A stretch of 64,000 bases of DNA from Bacteroidetes oral taxon 274 str. F0058 (GCA_000163695.1 GG774889.1:455316-519315); one strand, 5' to 3'; numbered from the stretch's first letter, positions 7,330 to 15,786 are shown. Notes: generated from the sequence alone by a model not told the origin. Made by a program: numbers and translations.

Positions 7330-9063
7330 ATGATACACTACTTTGAGAACCGTTTCGCACTATCGGAAAAAGGTGCACGCTCGCTTGCAGTAGGCATAGT
7401 TTTTTCTGCCCTGCTCAATATCGCCCTGATGTTACCGGTGATATTCCTGTTTATGTTTCTGACGGACTATCTGCAGCCCGTCATCGACCCGCAGAATACC
7501 GTGATGCACGGTATCTGGTACTATACGGTTATAGCCGTAGCTTTCTTTGCGGTTGCCTACGTCGTGTCATTGTTGCAATACAAGAGCACCTTTTCCAATA
7601 TCTATACCGAGAGCGGCAACCGACGTATCTCGCTCGCCGAGAAGCTGCGTAAGCTGCCGCTGGCGTTCTTCGGTGAGAGAAATCTCTCCGACCTTACATC
7701 CAATATTATGAATGATAATAGTATGATGGAGCAACTCTTTTCGCACGCTATGCCGCAGCTTTTCGCCTCCATCATCACGACGTCGCTTATCGGCATCGGT
7801 CTCTTCTTCTACCAGTGGCAATTGGCGTTGGCACTGTTCTGGGTGGTACCGGTGGCTCTTGCCGTTGTGTTGCTTTCGAAGAAGAGGATGGACAGGCTCA
7901 ATGCCAAATTTCATCACGACAAGCTCGACGTCGCCGAACAGATTCAGTCGGGGCTCGAATGCGTGCAGGAAATCAAAGCCTACAACGGAGAGGCAAAATA
8001 TCTCGAAGACTTAGACCGCAGCCTCCGTCGTTACGAAAAGAGTCTTACCAAAGGCGAATTTGTCGGAAGTGTCCTGATCAATTCTGCCAATGCGATACTC
8101 AAACTCGGTATGGCGACGGTCATCATCGTCGGTGCCTACCTCTTGTCGGTCGGTGCGGTAGATGTGTTTACCTACCTTATCTTCCTGATGATATCGGCAA
8201 GCATCTACAACCCCATAAGTGAGGTATTCAATCACATTGCGGTACTGACTATTCTCGACGTGCATATCAACCGAATAAAAGAGATGGAATCGATGCCCGT
8301 ACAGCAGGGAACAACCGATTATTCGGTTGATAACTACGATATAGCATTCGACAGAGTCGACTTCTCTTACGAGACGGGCAAACAGGTGCTCCGCAACGTG
8401 TCGTTTACCGCTCGGCAGGGCGAGGTAACGGCGTTGGTAGGTCCTTCGGGCGGTGGTAAGAGCACATCGGCCAAGCTCGCCGCACGTTTCTGGGATATCG
8501 ATAAGGGCACAATCACCCTCGGCGGGCAAGACATCTCGAAGATAGACCCCGAGGCATTGCTCAAAAACTATGCGGTGGTCTTCCAAGACGTGCTGCTGTT
8601 CAACTCGAGCGTCGCCGACAATATCCGTATAGGCAAGCCCGACGCCACCGACGAGGAGATACGCCGTGTGGCAGAGTTGGCTCGTTGCGACGAGTTCGTC
8701 AGCCGTATGCCCGAGGGCTACGACACGCTCATCGGCGAGAACGGCGCTGCACTCTCGGGTGGCGAACGTCAACGCATCTCCATCGCCCGTGCTCTGCTCA
8801 AAGACGCCCCAATAGTGCTGCTCGACGAAGCCACCGCCAGCCTCGACGTGGAGAACGAGACCAAGATACAGGCAGGCATCTCGGAGCTGATACGCAACAA
8901 GACCGTGCTTATCATCGCCCACCGTATGCGAACCGTCGCCAACGCCCACAAGATAGTGGTGCTCAAAGACGGTACGGTTGCCGAGCAGGGTACTCCAGCT
9001 GAACTGATGGCTCGTGGCGGCGAATTTGCCCGTATGGTAGAGCGGCAAAGGGAGGCTTCTTAA
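7330..9063 (+). CDS. ABC transporter half-molecule, permease fused to ATPase (second subunit)
   Basis: 577 residues, same layout as the protein at 3362: about six membrane helices, then an ATPase with Walker A GPSGGGKST (about residue 370), signature LSGGERQR (about 475), Walker B PIVLLDEATA and H-loop AHRMRT. The two likely form a heterodimer. Normally such genes are adjacent; here 2.2 kb of transposase, reductase, methyltransferase fragment and membrane gene lie between them. Its last ~50 codons are repeated at 9974-10126. Confidence 0.9.
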   Translation: MIHYFENRFALSEKGARSLAVGIVFSALLNIALMLPVIFLFMFLTDYLQPVIDPQNTVMHGIWYYTVIAVAFFAVAYVVSLLQYKSTFSNIYTESGNRRISLAEKLRKLPLAFFGERNLSDLTSNIMNDNSMMEQLFSHAMPQLFASIITTSLIGIGLFFYQWQLALALFWVVPVALAVVLLSKKRMDRLNAKFHHDKLDVAEQIQSGLECVQEIKAYNGEAKYLEDLDRSLRRYEKSLTKGEFVGSVLINSANAILKLGMATVIIVGAYLLSVGAVDVFTYLIFLMISASIYNPISEVFNHIAVLTILDVHINRIKEMESMPVQQGTTDYSVDNYDIAFDRVDFSYETGKQVLRNVSFTARQGEVTALVGPSGGGKSTSAKLAARFWDIDKGTITLGGQDISKIDPEALLKNYAVVFQDVLLFNSSVADNIRIGKPDATDEEIRRVAELARCDEFVSRMPEGYDTLIGENGAALSGGERQRISIARALLKDAPIVLLDEATASLDVENETKIQAGISELIRNKTVLIIAHRMRTVANAHKIVVLKDGTVAEQGTPAELMARGGEFARMVERQREAS

Positions 9064-9122
9064 TGGAAATTACTTATTTGAAAACAAAATATATTTATAA
9101 ACTTTTAAATCAAAAAAGAGAT

Positions 9123-9899
9123 ATGAGTGAACAATCAATGAACAGTATCCAAGGTCATTGGGCTTTGGCTAAAATGGGTAAAAAAGTACTTCGTCCGGGA
9201 GGTAAAGAGTTAACTAATAAGATGATAAACAAGCTCGGCATAACTACGTCCGACAAGGTGGTGGAGTTTGCACCGGGGCTTGGGTTTACGGCTAATATAG
9301 CATTGAACCACAGACCAAAAACTTACACGGGAGTAGAACTCGACAAGAAAGCTGCTGCTATTTTACAGAAAAAAATAAATGGGCAGGGACGTAAGATAAT
9401 TGTAGGTAATGCTGCTCAGACGACTTTGAACGACAGCTCAGCCGACAAACTCTACGGCGAGGCGATGCTTACAATGCAATCCGATAAGGATAAACGCAAG
9501 ATAATGAAAGAAGCCGCTCGTCTACTTCGCAAAGACGGTTTGTACGGCATACACGAGATAGCTCTTATCCCCGACGATATTGCAGATGACCTCAAAGACA
9601 ATATCCGTCGTGGAATGTCGAGAGCGATAAATGTAAATGTACGCCCCCTTACGACGAACGAATGGAAGCAGATGTTGCAGGAGGAGGGTTTTGAGATTGT
9701 CTGGGTAGACACTAACCCGATGCATCTGCTGAAAACAGGTCGTTTGTTAAGCGATGAGGGCTTGTGGCGTTGTCTGAAAATAACCTTCAATATTCTCACA
9801 CACAGCAAAGAACGTAAGATAATCCTGAATATGCGTAAAGTATTCAAGCAATACGAAAAATATATGCGTTCCATAGCTATTGTGGCGAAGAAGATATAA
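9123..9899 (+). CDS. Class I SAM-dependent methyltransferase
   Basis: I place the start at 9123 (MSEQSMNSIQGHWALAKMGKK); an in-frame ATG at 9063 overlaps the ABC gene and adds an unstructured AT-rich stretch. 258 residues. Motif I is VVEFAPGLGFTANIAL, strand 2 ends TGVELDKKAA, and AARLLRKDGLYGIHEIAL is the strand-5 region. This is a complete class I fold resembling small-molecule methyltransferases. It is sandwiched between the ABC gene and a duplicate of that gene's 3' end. Its own 3' terminus begins a 36-bp repeat that recurs at 16224. Confidence 0.8.
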   Translation: MSEQSMNSIQGHWALAKMGKKVLRPGGKELTNKMINKLGITTSDKVVEFAPGLGFTANIALNHRPKTYTGVELDKKAAAILQKKINGQGRKIIVGNAAQTTLNDSSADKLYGEAMLTMQSDKDKRKIMKEAARLLRKDGLYGIHEIALIPDDIADDLKDNIRRGMSRAINVNVRPLTTNEWKQMLQEEGFEIVWVDTNPMHLLKTGRLLSDEGLWRCLKITFNILTHSKERKIILNMRKVFKQYEKYMRSIAIVAKKI

Positions 9900-9921
9900 A
9901 TCATGGCTTAGATTACAATGA
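9886..9921 (+). repeat. 36-bp direct repeat, left boundary of the orphan-gene island
   Basis: Begins CGAAGAAGATATAAATCATG and is identical to 16224-16259. Imperfect similarity extends ~50 bases beyond both copies. It spans the methyltransferase stop codon. Confidence 0.85.
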
Positions 9922-9973
9922 ATTGGTTGTAAGGCATTGGTTTTATAGATACCTGTCATGCTGTGTGTGCTCA

Positions 9974-10126
9974 ATCGCCCACCGTATGCGAACCGTCGCC
10001 AACGCCCCCAAAATAGTGGTGCTCAAAGACGGTACGGTTGCCGAGCAGGGCACTCCCGCCGAACTGATGGTTCGTGGCGGCGAATTTGCCCGTATGGTAG
10101 AGCGGCAAAAGGGAAGAAAGCGGTAG
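9974..10126 (+). pseudogene. Duplicated C-terminal fragment of the ABC ATPase
   Basis: Translates as IAHRMRTVANAPKIVVLKDG and onward to FARMVERQKGRKR and stop. It is nearly identical to the last ~50 codons of the ABC gene at 7330 (from base 8914). It lacks Walker A, signature and Walker B, so it cannot bind or hydrolyse ATP. It shows that the segment between (the methyltransferase at 9123) is flanked by a duplication of the ABC 3' end. Confidence 0.9.
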
Positions 10127-10136
10127 AAACAACTAA

Positions 10137-10331
10137 AAAGCAGTTTCTTATAAACGCCCATCGGGATTTAGAAAGGGGATTAGCGATAAGGTTTGGGAAG
10201 CAGCGAAAAAGAGAAAGGTAATACTCATTATAGGCCAGAGCTACCATCCTCAAATCGTGGACATACAGGAGAGGTACCAGACGATGTTTACTATGGACAA
10301 TAAATTTGTAGATTATATGGATGTTGTTTAA
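10137..10331 (+). pseudogene. Start-less remnant resembling a polymorphic-toxin nuclease C-terminal domain
   Basis: A 64-codon open frame with no start codon reads YKRPSGFRKGISDKVWEAAKK, then diverges to RKVILIIGQSYHPQIV and stops at 10331. The first part matches what I recall of the entry segment of GH-E/HNH-type toxin domains in Rhs and other polymorphic toxins (RPSGFRxGVRDKVWExAK). The catalytic part, usually following as WDMGHKPG, is absent. I infer a truncated toxin tip. Its position just ahead of candidate immunity genes supports this. Confidence 0.5.
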
Positions 10332-10354
10332 CTTTGCAAAAAACATTAGTTATT

Positions 10355-10828
10355 ATGATGATAAATGCAGAAAATATGTTTTTACATATTCAAAAGAGAG
10401 AAAATGAAGTTTTAAAGGATTTTCTATCGAAAAACGGAATAGAAACGACAGACCCAGAAGGGCGTACTGCATTGATTAATGCTGCATTCTATAATAATAT
10501 AGATTTATTGGAATGGCTTATAAATCAAGAAGCGGATATTAATGCGAAAGATTATATTGGCTATACAGCATTACATTTTGCATGTCAAGAAGGTCATATT
10601 GATAGTGTCAAATTATTATTGTTAAATAATGCAGATGTAAACATTGTTGATGAGCACGGAAATACTCCGGCATGGGTAACCATCATGCATTGGAAAGGAG
10701 GCAAAAACCTTTCTATTCTTAAAGAATTATATAACCATCAGGCTGATTTATCAATAAAAAATAAAGCAGGAAATTCTGCAATAAAAATAATACCTGAAAA
10801 AATTATGACACAACTAAAAAAAGGGTAA
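10355..10828 (+). CDS. Ankyrin-repeat protein, candidate immunity protein
   Basis: 157 residues from the ATG at 10355 (the frame is open further upstream with only a TTG). Three to four ankyrin repeats are visible: GRTALINAAFYNNIDLLEWL, GYTALHFACQEGHIDSVKLL, GNTPAWVTIMHWKGGKNLSI and KAGNSAIKI. There is no signal peptide. Ankyrin proteins of this size are one recurrent class of immunity or accessory proteins beside polymorphic toxins. A TTTG is present before the gene (10333-10336), but no full promoter. The gene ends in a hairpin-rich 48-bp repeat. Confidence 0.75.
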   Translation: MMINAENMFLHIQKRENEVLKDFLSKNGIETTDPEGRTALINAAFYNNIDLLEWLINQEADINAKDYIGYTALHFACQEGHIDSVKLLLLNNADVNIVDEHGNTPAWVTIMHWKGGKNLSILKELYNHQADLSIKNKAGNSAIKIIPEKIMTQLKKG

Positions 10829-10871
10829 TACTCCAGACAGGGAGTTCTGATTGCAACAATCAGATAAACAG
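10824..10871 (+). repeat. 48-bp hairpin repeat after orphan gene, copy A
   Basis: Two hairpins in series: ACTCC-agacag-GGAGT and TCTGATTG-caa-CAATCAGA (8-bp perfect stem, 3-base loop). It overlaps the stop codon of the ankyrin gene. The copy at 11355 differs at one base. Confidence 0.9.
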
Positions 10872-11006
10872 CGATAAATTTTAAAGCAGAAGCGTAAAGA
10901 CAGAGATATTTTCCTTGCCTTTTGCTGTTTTTGCTCCTAATGAGCCGACGAGAAAGTCTCGGAGCTTTATGCTCAGTAATGAGAGACTATTGACAAAATA
11001 AAAGAT

Positions 11007-11351
11007 ATGAGTATTATATTCGAGAGAAATATTCTGTATGTCAAGAATAGAGACATTTTATTTGACTACAATATAGAAAAAGTTATTGAGACTAATGGAG
11101 TATTTATTGTATTATTAGATATTCCAACTAAAGACAATACAGTGAATAATATCTATGGTATTGCAAACGATGATATTATTTGGAGAATCCAAAGTTATCT
11201 TAAGATAGATCCACATTTTAAGCAAACATCTTATGTGCATATCCTAAAGAAAGAAGATAACAAAATCGTAGCAGTAGATTTTTGTGGTTGTCGTTTTATA
11301 GTCGATCCACTAAATGGAAAAATTATAGGTAGAGAAAATTCGATTAGATAA
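11007..11351 (+). CDS. Hypothetical small protein, candidate immunity protein
   Basis: 114 residues, soluble, AT-rich codons. The pattern is all-beta: ILYVKNRDILFDYNIEKVIE, FIVLLDIPTKDN, NIYGIANDDIIWRIQS, and a final FCGCRFIVDPLNGKIIG. The N-IYGI...IIWRI...and closing DP-x-x-GKI arrangement resembles uncharacterised immunity-type proteins I have seen in Bacteroidetes and Firmicutes toxin loci, but I cannot name the family. It is followed by the second copy of the 48-bp hairpin repeat. Confidence 0.6.
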   Translation: MSIIFERNILYVKNRDILFDYNIEKVIETNGVFIVLLDIPTKDNTVNNIYGIANDDIIWRIQSYLKIDPHFKQTSYVHILKKEDNKIVAVDFCGCRFIVDPLNGKIIGRENSIR

Positions 11352-11354
11352 CAC

Positions 11355-11402
11355 GGTAATACTCCAGACAGGGAGTTCTGATTGTAACAATCAGATAAAC
11401 AG
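11355..11402 (+). repeat. 48-bp hairpin repeat after orphan gene, copy B
   Basis: Matches 10824-10871 with one substitution (GCA to GTA in the second loop). It begins just after the stop codon of the gene at 11007, the same relation to the upstream gene as copy A. Confidence 0.9.
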
Positions 11403-11545
11403 TTGCGAGGTTTGACGAGATATTCGGAACAAGCATCTCCGACACACACGAAGAGATCAAATCTGCTGCCGGATTTTTAAGTAAAGATAAAATTATAAGG
11501 AGATATAAATATGATAAAACTTACAGAGATAAGAACTGTTTTTGA
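11399..11545 (+). other. Start-less open frame overlapping the next gene's start
   Basis: A 48-codon open stretch without a start codon (VARFDEIFGTSISDTHEEIK, then SAAGFLSKDKIIRRY) runs in another frame into the gene at 11511. It may be the tail of a lost toxin or gene. There is no positive family match. Confidence 0.25.
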
Positions 11546-12245
11546 AAAAGCAAAACCCGATGACCTCTTTTTGCAGTATTTCGAATGGGTAAAAACATTA
11601 ATCCCGTTTTGGAGGCAGGCTGTTACGAGGATTGCAGAGCTAAACGGCACGGCAGAAGAAAAAAGAGACAAGCATTTGCACGTCATCGACAATTCTTTGG
11701 AACTGATGTACTCTTGGCGGTTTAAAAAGATAAAGTACGTAAATCTAAGAAGAAAAGAGATAGACAGCGCCATAAGTTTTATACGAAACGGAGCTATAAC
11801 AACTAAGGTTTCGAACTATGCTTTTGCTCCTGTTTGTAGAAATTTAGCGGGCATTTTGCGCCACTTTTTATACGTTTCCACCTTCGGTTATTCAGACGAG
11901 CAGCTGCCTACCGTATTAGCTCAAGATGTTTACGATATTGCACTATGCCATACCCTGTTCCCTTTTGATACAAGCGATTTTGTGTATTATCTTCCGCGAG
12001 AGAAATCCATCCATACCGAAGACCCTGCCGATTTGGACAACTGGCATTTGATGATGAGCGAGGCGGGCAAGGCTTTGAAGATTACGGAGCTCATTGAAGA
12101 GGTAAATGAGCAGGCTTGTACAATATGGGAAAATTACAAAACACCGTTTGAATGGAAATACGATGACTCTATTTGGTCTTTGGAATTCGAAAACCTGTCG
12201 AAAAAACTGCATTACGCCGCTGAGAGAGCTTTTCATAAAATGTAA
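11511..12245 (+). CDS. Hypothetical protein, orphan in immunity-like array
   Basis: 244 residues, mostly helical, soluble (KPDDLFLQYFEWVKTLIPFW, AGILRHFLYVSTFGYSDEQ, KALKITELIEEVNEQACTIW). No family recognised. The start is well supported: a strong AAGGAG lies nine bases ahead, unusual for Bacteroidetes, which generally lack Shine-Dalgarno sites, and a hint of transfer. It sits in the run of small orphan genes between the two 36-bp direct repeats. Confidence 0.65.
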   Translation: MIKLTEIRTVFEKAKPDDLFLQYFEWVKTLIPFWRQAVTRIAELNGTAEEKRDKHLHVIDNSLELMYSWRFKKIKYVNLRRKEIDSAISFIRNGAITTKVSNYAFAPVCRNLAGILRHFLYVSTFGYSDEQLPTVLAQDVYDIALCHTLFPFDTSDFVYYLPREKSIHTEDPADLDNWHLMMSEAGKALKITELIEEVNEQACTIWENYKTPFEWKYDDSIWSLEFENLSKKLHYAAERAFHKM

Positions 12246-12287
12246 AACGATTATTGCTTAATTCATAAATAAAAAAATGAATAGAAT

Positions 12288-12986
12288 ATGGACGAAAAAA
12301 TAACATTCTTAAAGCGATATTCTCCAAATATAGAGATGTTGAAAATATCAAGCTTGGATAAAACGCAATTTGATATGCTGCCACTATATTGGCAGGAGGC
12401 TTTTAAGGCACATTCTTCGGAGGAAAAACTTGACATCATTCTCTCCGAATGGAAGAACTATGACTATCAGTTTCAAGCAGTGTATTCTTACCTCGAAGAT
12501 AACTTAATAGATGTGGATCTCATCAGGCAAAACGACGAAATATCTTTGTTGTACTCACTTCGTAATGCAGCCGGCAATATCTGTTATTACTAGGGGAAAA
12601 ATCCCGCGACAAAAAAGATTCCCCAAAAAATACGTAACAGATGGAATGAAATACCTGAAAGTTTTCGAGATATTTATGACGAACTTCATAATGGCTGGGT
12701 CTATTTTGTGTCTCAATCCAATGGATTGTCTTCAGTCGAAGATTTATTCTTTTTAGATGATATGGACTGGGGTATCCTCGAAGAAATAGATGTAAGCTCA
12801 TTGCCTTTCTCTCTTAAAGACAGTATCCCATTCTTTTCTAACGGTATGGGAGCTTATGCTTGTTTTGATTTGAAATCGAAAGATAAACAAAGTGGTTTTA
12901 TTTGGTATCATGATAAAGCTCCACGATTAGATATTGAGCTATGGGCTGTAATTGATGAATGGACAAAAATAGGGATAGAAAAATGA
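12288..12986 (+). pseudogene. SUKH/SMI1-KNR4-like immunity gene with one in-frame TAG
   Basis: A single 233-codon frame is broken only by TAG at 12591-12593, after NAAGNICYY; it continues GKNPATKKIPQKI, WNEIPESFRDIYDELHNGW, then DSIPFFSNGMGAYACFDL and GFIWYHDKAP. The IP-x-x-(F/Y)...NG-W entry and the F..G.G..xxDL...WYHD core fit the SUKH superfamily, whose bacterial members are immunity proteins against nuclease toxins. A W codon (TGG to TAG) would restore YYWGKNP. The uninterrupted downstream frame suggests a recent nonsense mutation, a sequencing error or suppression. A GTG at 12708 could only yield the C-terminal third. Confidence 0.6.
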
Positions 12987-13125
12987 ACTGTCTTAATTCT
13001 TAAAATTTAGTGAGACTATTCATTGTAAGATACAATATAAGGTACGAATAAATTAATTTATATATAATGAAGGGAGAGCATTTCAAACAAAATAAAAACA
13101 ACAAAAAATCAACTAAAGGAAACTT

Positions 13126-14112
13126 ATGGCAACAGACGGAGTAAAGATAATTGACGGCGATACCGCTTACGACACATATAATGAAATAATAGATTTATAC
13201 GACAGCGGTGAAACTGCCGAAAGTATCAGAGAGAAAAAGCCTTTCCCGCCGGAAGGGTATGTGGACGACTTCGACTATGAAGTTATGGTAACCGCATACG
13301 CACAGGCATTTTGGGAAATAGGCTTTATTGGCGATGACATTATCGCAGAGGTAAAACGCGTAATAGAAGCAGGTGCCTGTGTAAAATCGTGGACGGAAGA
13401 ATGTGGAGCGAAGGCAGGCAAGGCACGGCAAAAAGAGCTCGACAGGCTGTGGACAAAAATCAATTCGCCCAATCCGAAAATACGCAAACGCAAGAAATAT
13501 AATAAGGTAACCGAATTCTTGTTTGAAGTTAATGACGTGCTTGCCTTTCAATCTTCCTGCAAGGCTCATTATGCAATAGTGCTTGCCGATATGTTCCGGT
13601 ACCGCAATATTTGCGACTATTGCTTCTTTATTACCGATTACAAGGGAAGCTTGCCTCCTACTATCGAGCAAGTAAGGAAAAGCAAAGTTTTGGGATATAA
13701 ACCTCCTCTGTCGGGTAATAATATCGCCGACGCGCTGGCGGGTATGTTCAGTGCGGAAAATATAAAAAACTTGGAAGGCTTTGCCGATATGATGAATAAT
13801 ATGCAGAAAAATTTTCAGGAAAAAATGGAAACCGAAACTGCGTCTCAAATCTTATTGAAACTTATAGATATTTCGCATAAGGAACTAAAGAAGTTTGTTG
13901 ATAAATTCGATGTAATCGGCAAGCTCAATTTAGACAAAACAAAAATTCAATTAGGAAGTTCCCAATGTATATCCGATTTTGAAGAACTCGTAAATCATTT
14001 TGATAACTTGGAGCAGCATATCGAAGAATCCAATAACAGACAGCTCCCTGCTGATCTTAAAGTAACGGAAGAATGGTTTGACATAGAAAGGTTGTTGAGA
14101 AATCAGAGATGA
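13126..14112 (+). CDS. Hypothetical protein, orphan in immunity-like array
   Basis: 328 residues, soluble, largely helical. Notable features: a hydrophobic aromatic centre (HYAIVLADMFRYRNICDYCF), a methionine-rich helix (FADMMNNMQKNFQEKMETE) and a C-terminal coiled-coil-like stretch (FEELVNHFDNLEQHIEESNN). No family recognised. The larger composition is less AT-rich than its neighbours. A long open frame on the other strand (13195-13848) is a shadow. Confidence 0.6.
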   Translation: MATDGVKIIDGDTAYDTYNEIIDLYDSGETAESIREKKPFPPEGYVDDFDYEVMVTAYAQAFWEIGFIGDDIIAEVKRVIEAGACVKSWTEECGAKAGKARQKELDRLWTKINSPNPKIRKRKKYNKVTEFLFEVNDVLAFQSSCKAHYAIVLADMFRYRNICDYCFFITDYKGSLPPTIEQVRKSKVLGYKPPLSGNNIADALAGMFSAENIKNLEGFADMMNNMQKNFQEKMETETASQILLKLIDISHKELKKFVDKFDVIGKLNLDKTKIQLGSSQCISDFEELVNHFDNLEQHIEESNNRQLPADLKVTEEWFDIERLLRNQR

Positions 14113-14314
14113 AGCATCACAAAGTGAAAAATATAAAGGAAAATCAAAATGGGAGATAAACAGATACTTTTGCAGAATATAAAAAAAAATCATAATTAAA
14201 GTTGGAGTTCGAAGACAGGCTTTGACTTGGCTTTTACAAAGGTTTTGGCTGTAAGGGAAAAAGAATAAATTTTAAAGACGAAAGTGAGAGTTTATGGTAA
14301 ACAAGGAACATATA

Positions 14315-14569
14315 ATGTTATTAAATGACGAATTAAAAAAAATATTGCAGTTGGAATTACAGGCAGGTAATACCATTGCAGAAACGGCAATATGCGGATT
14401 TTCGAAAACCAAACCCGATCATTTGTTTGTATTTCTTGAAAAACCTTTTTTGACTCCCATACAAAAAAATATGCCCGGAATAACATATACCGAAGTCAAT
14501 GACGCACATTACTGGAAAGCTGAATATACCGATGAAAAAAATCATCAAACCCTTGCCTGCAAATTTTAA
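14315..14569 (+). CDS. Hypothetical small protein, orphan in immunity-like array
   Basis: 84 residues from the ATG at 14315 (MLLNDELKKILQLELQAGN); an in-frame GTG at 14294 is possible. One helix followed by strands (AETAICGFSKTKPDHLFVFL, YTEVNDAHYWKAEYTD). The layout resembles small cytoplasmic immunity proteins, but I recognise no family. It is short, AT-rich and isolated by ~200 bases of featureless DNA upstream. Confidence 0.5.
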   Translation: MLLNDELKKILQLELQAGNTIAETAICGFSKTKPDHLFVFLEKPFLTPIQKNMPGITYTEVNDAHYWKAEYTDEKNHQTLACKF

Positions 14570-14651
14570 TCGACGACCCTAATCATAAAGGAGACAACCA
14601 AGAATAAGAAAGAGTAACAAGGCAATATTCAACGAGCGAAATAAAACAAAG

Positions 14652-15071
14652 ATGGAAAAGTTTTTATCTACAAAAGAAATTGCACGAAAAATTTTAGACA
14701 TAGTGCACGAAAAATTGGGAGTTGTAAGTATCCCAATAGAGTTCGATTGTCCCAAAGACACAAGCAAGGAAGGTACTTATGTTTTTTCAGAAAACAACAT
14801 ATATCATTATATGTTTATTGAAAAAGGTAAGATACGTTTTGATAATAAGTATACAAGTCTTTTTGATATATCTTACATCATCTTAAAGGATGTTATTTCT
14901 CCTATCGCAAAGGATTATGAATTTAAGAATCGAAATGACAAACAGGATTTTCGTCGTATATGGTTCTCTAAAGAGTTGGATTTGTGGACTTTATTTGGGG
15001 AAGACTTTTATGAGAGAGCAAAACAGGAAATGGATGAAATTTTATTAAACCATCCATATATTGATGAATAA
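14652..15071 (+). CDS. Imm63-like immunity protein
   Basis: 139 residues. Features that recall immunity protein family Imm63: an N-terminal helix (EIARKILDIVHEKLGV), a central YHYMFIEKGKIRFD strand pair, DISYIILKDVISPIAKDYE, then DFRRIWFSKELDLW and a C-terminal helix ending EMDEILLNHPYID. The DFRR-x-WF...L and EIL-x-x-(H/N)PY elements are the ones I rely on. Imm63 proteins neutralise polymorphic-toxin domains by direct binding in the cytoplasm. No intact cognate toxin lies in the window. Confidence 0.5.
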   Translation: MEKFLSTKEIARKILDIVHEKLGVVSIPIEFDCPKDTSKEGTYVFSENNIYHYMFIEKGKIRFDNKYTSLFDISYIILKDVISPIAKDYEFKNRNDKQDFRRIWFSKELDLWTLFGEDFYERAKQEMDEILLNHPYIDE

Positions 15072-15258
15072 AGGATGTGTATAAAAAGCATTATATTAAC
15101 CCAACGGTTCTTGTTTTGTGAAATTAAACTCGCCTACATATTGATTTACGATTATTTAAATACTTACTTGTGTTTATGAAACAATATTCGTCGATTTAAT
15201 AGAAGCAAAATATCAACTTATTGTTTTGCTCTCAAAATACTGATGACAAGATAAAGAA

Positions 15259-15786
15259 ATGAAAAAGTTAAATGAAAATCAATTGTTGTTAAACATCAAA
15301 TCTTTTAGATATGGTATATGGATTGATAATGATGATAAAATTGTACATATCAATATTGAAGGAACTCGATTTACCATACATTTAAATAGTAATTATGATG
15401 TAAAACCCATGATTAGCTTGGAAAACATAATCTCAAAAGATTGTTTTGAGCAAATTAATAAAGAAAATGGTTTTATTTATGATTATGACAAACAACATAT
15501 AGATTGGATAGGATACTACCCTTGTTTTTTTTATAACAAATTGGGTAAACGGGATGAAGTTTATTTTGCATTAAAGAAGAATTATATAATAATCATGACA
15601 AGAAACACTGAATCTGTTTATGTTGTTGCTATTTATAAAATGGATGCAAATGAGATGAAATCCACATTACCGGAAAGAAAGACATCTTTGTTGCAGGTAT
15701 TTTTCAATATGATTAGTTTTATCATTGCTGTTTTTGCCATCGGATTATTGGTGATTTATTTGATTATAAAGCTGGGCAGATTATAA
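15259..15786 (+). CDS. Hypothetical protein with C-terminal membrane anchor
   Basis: 175 residues. A beta-rich soluble part (IWIDNDDKIVHINIEG, TRFTIHLNSNYD, WIGYYPCFFYNK) is followed by one transmembrane helix near the end (VFFNMISFIIAVFAIGLLVIYL) with a short basic tail. A tail-anchored immunity protein against a membrane-active or periplasmic toxin is one possibility, but no family is recognised. Strongly AT-rich. The ~190 bases upstream hold nothing I can identify. Confidence 0.5.
   Translation: MKKLNENQLLLNIKSFRYGIWIDNDDKIVHINIEGTRFTIHLNSNYDVKPMISLENIISKDCFEQINKENGFIYDYDKQHIDWIGYYPCFFYNKLGKRDEVYFALKKNYIIIMTRNTESVYVVAIYKMDANEMKSTLPERKTSLLQVFFNMISFIIAVFAIGLLVIYLIIKLGRL

Noticed and set aside
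10824..11402. Integron attC sites
   Set aside because: Two hairpins are present, but the conserved attC core sites are not recognisable and there is no integrase in the window.
12708..12986. Separate 92-residue gene starting at GTG
   Set aside because: It is in the same frame as the gene at 12288 and completes its SUKH-like domain; it is the downstream part of one interrupted gene.
13195..13848. 217-codon antisense frame in the island
   Set aside because: The plus-strand gene at 13126 is longer, better balanced in composition and in line with all its neighbours.
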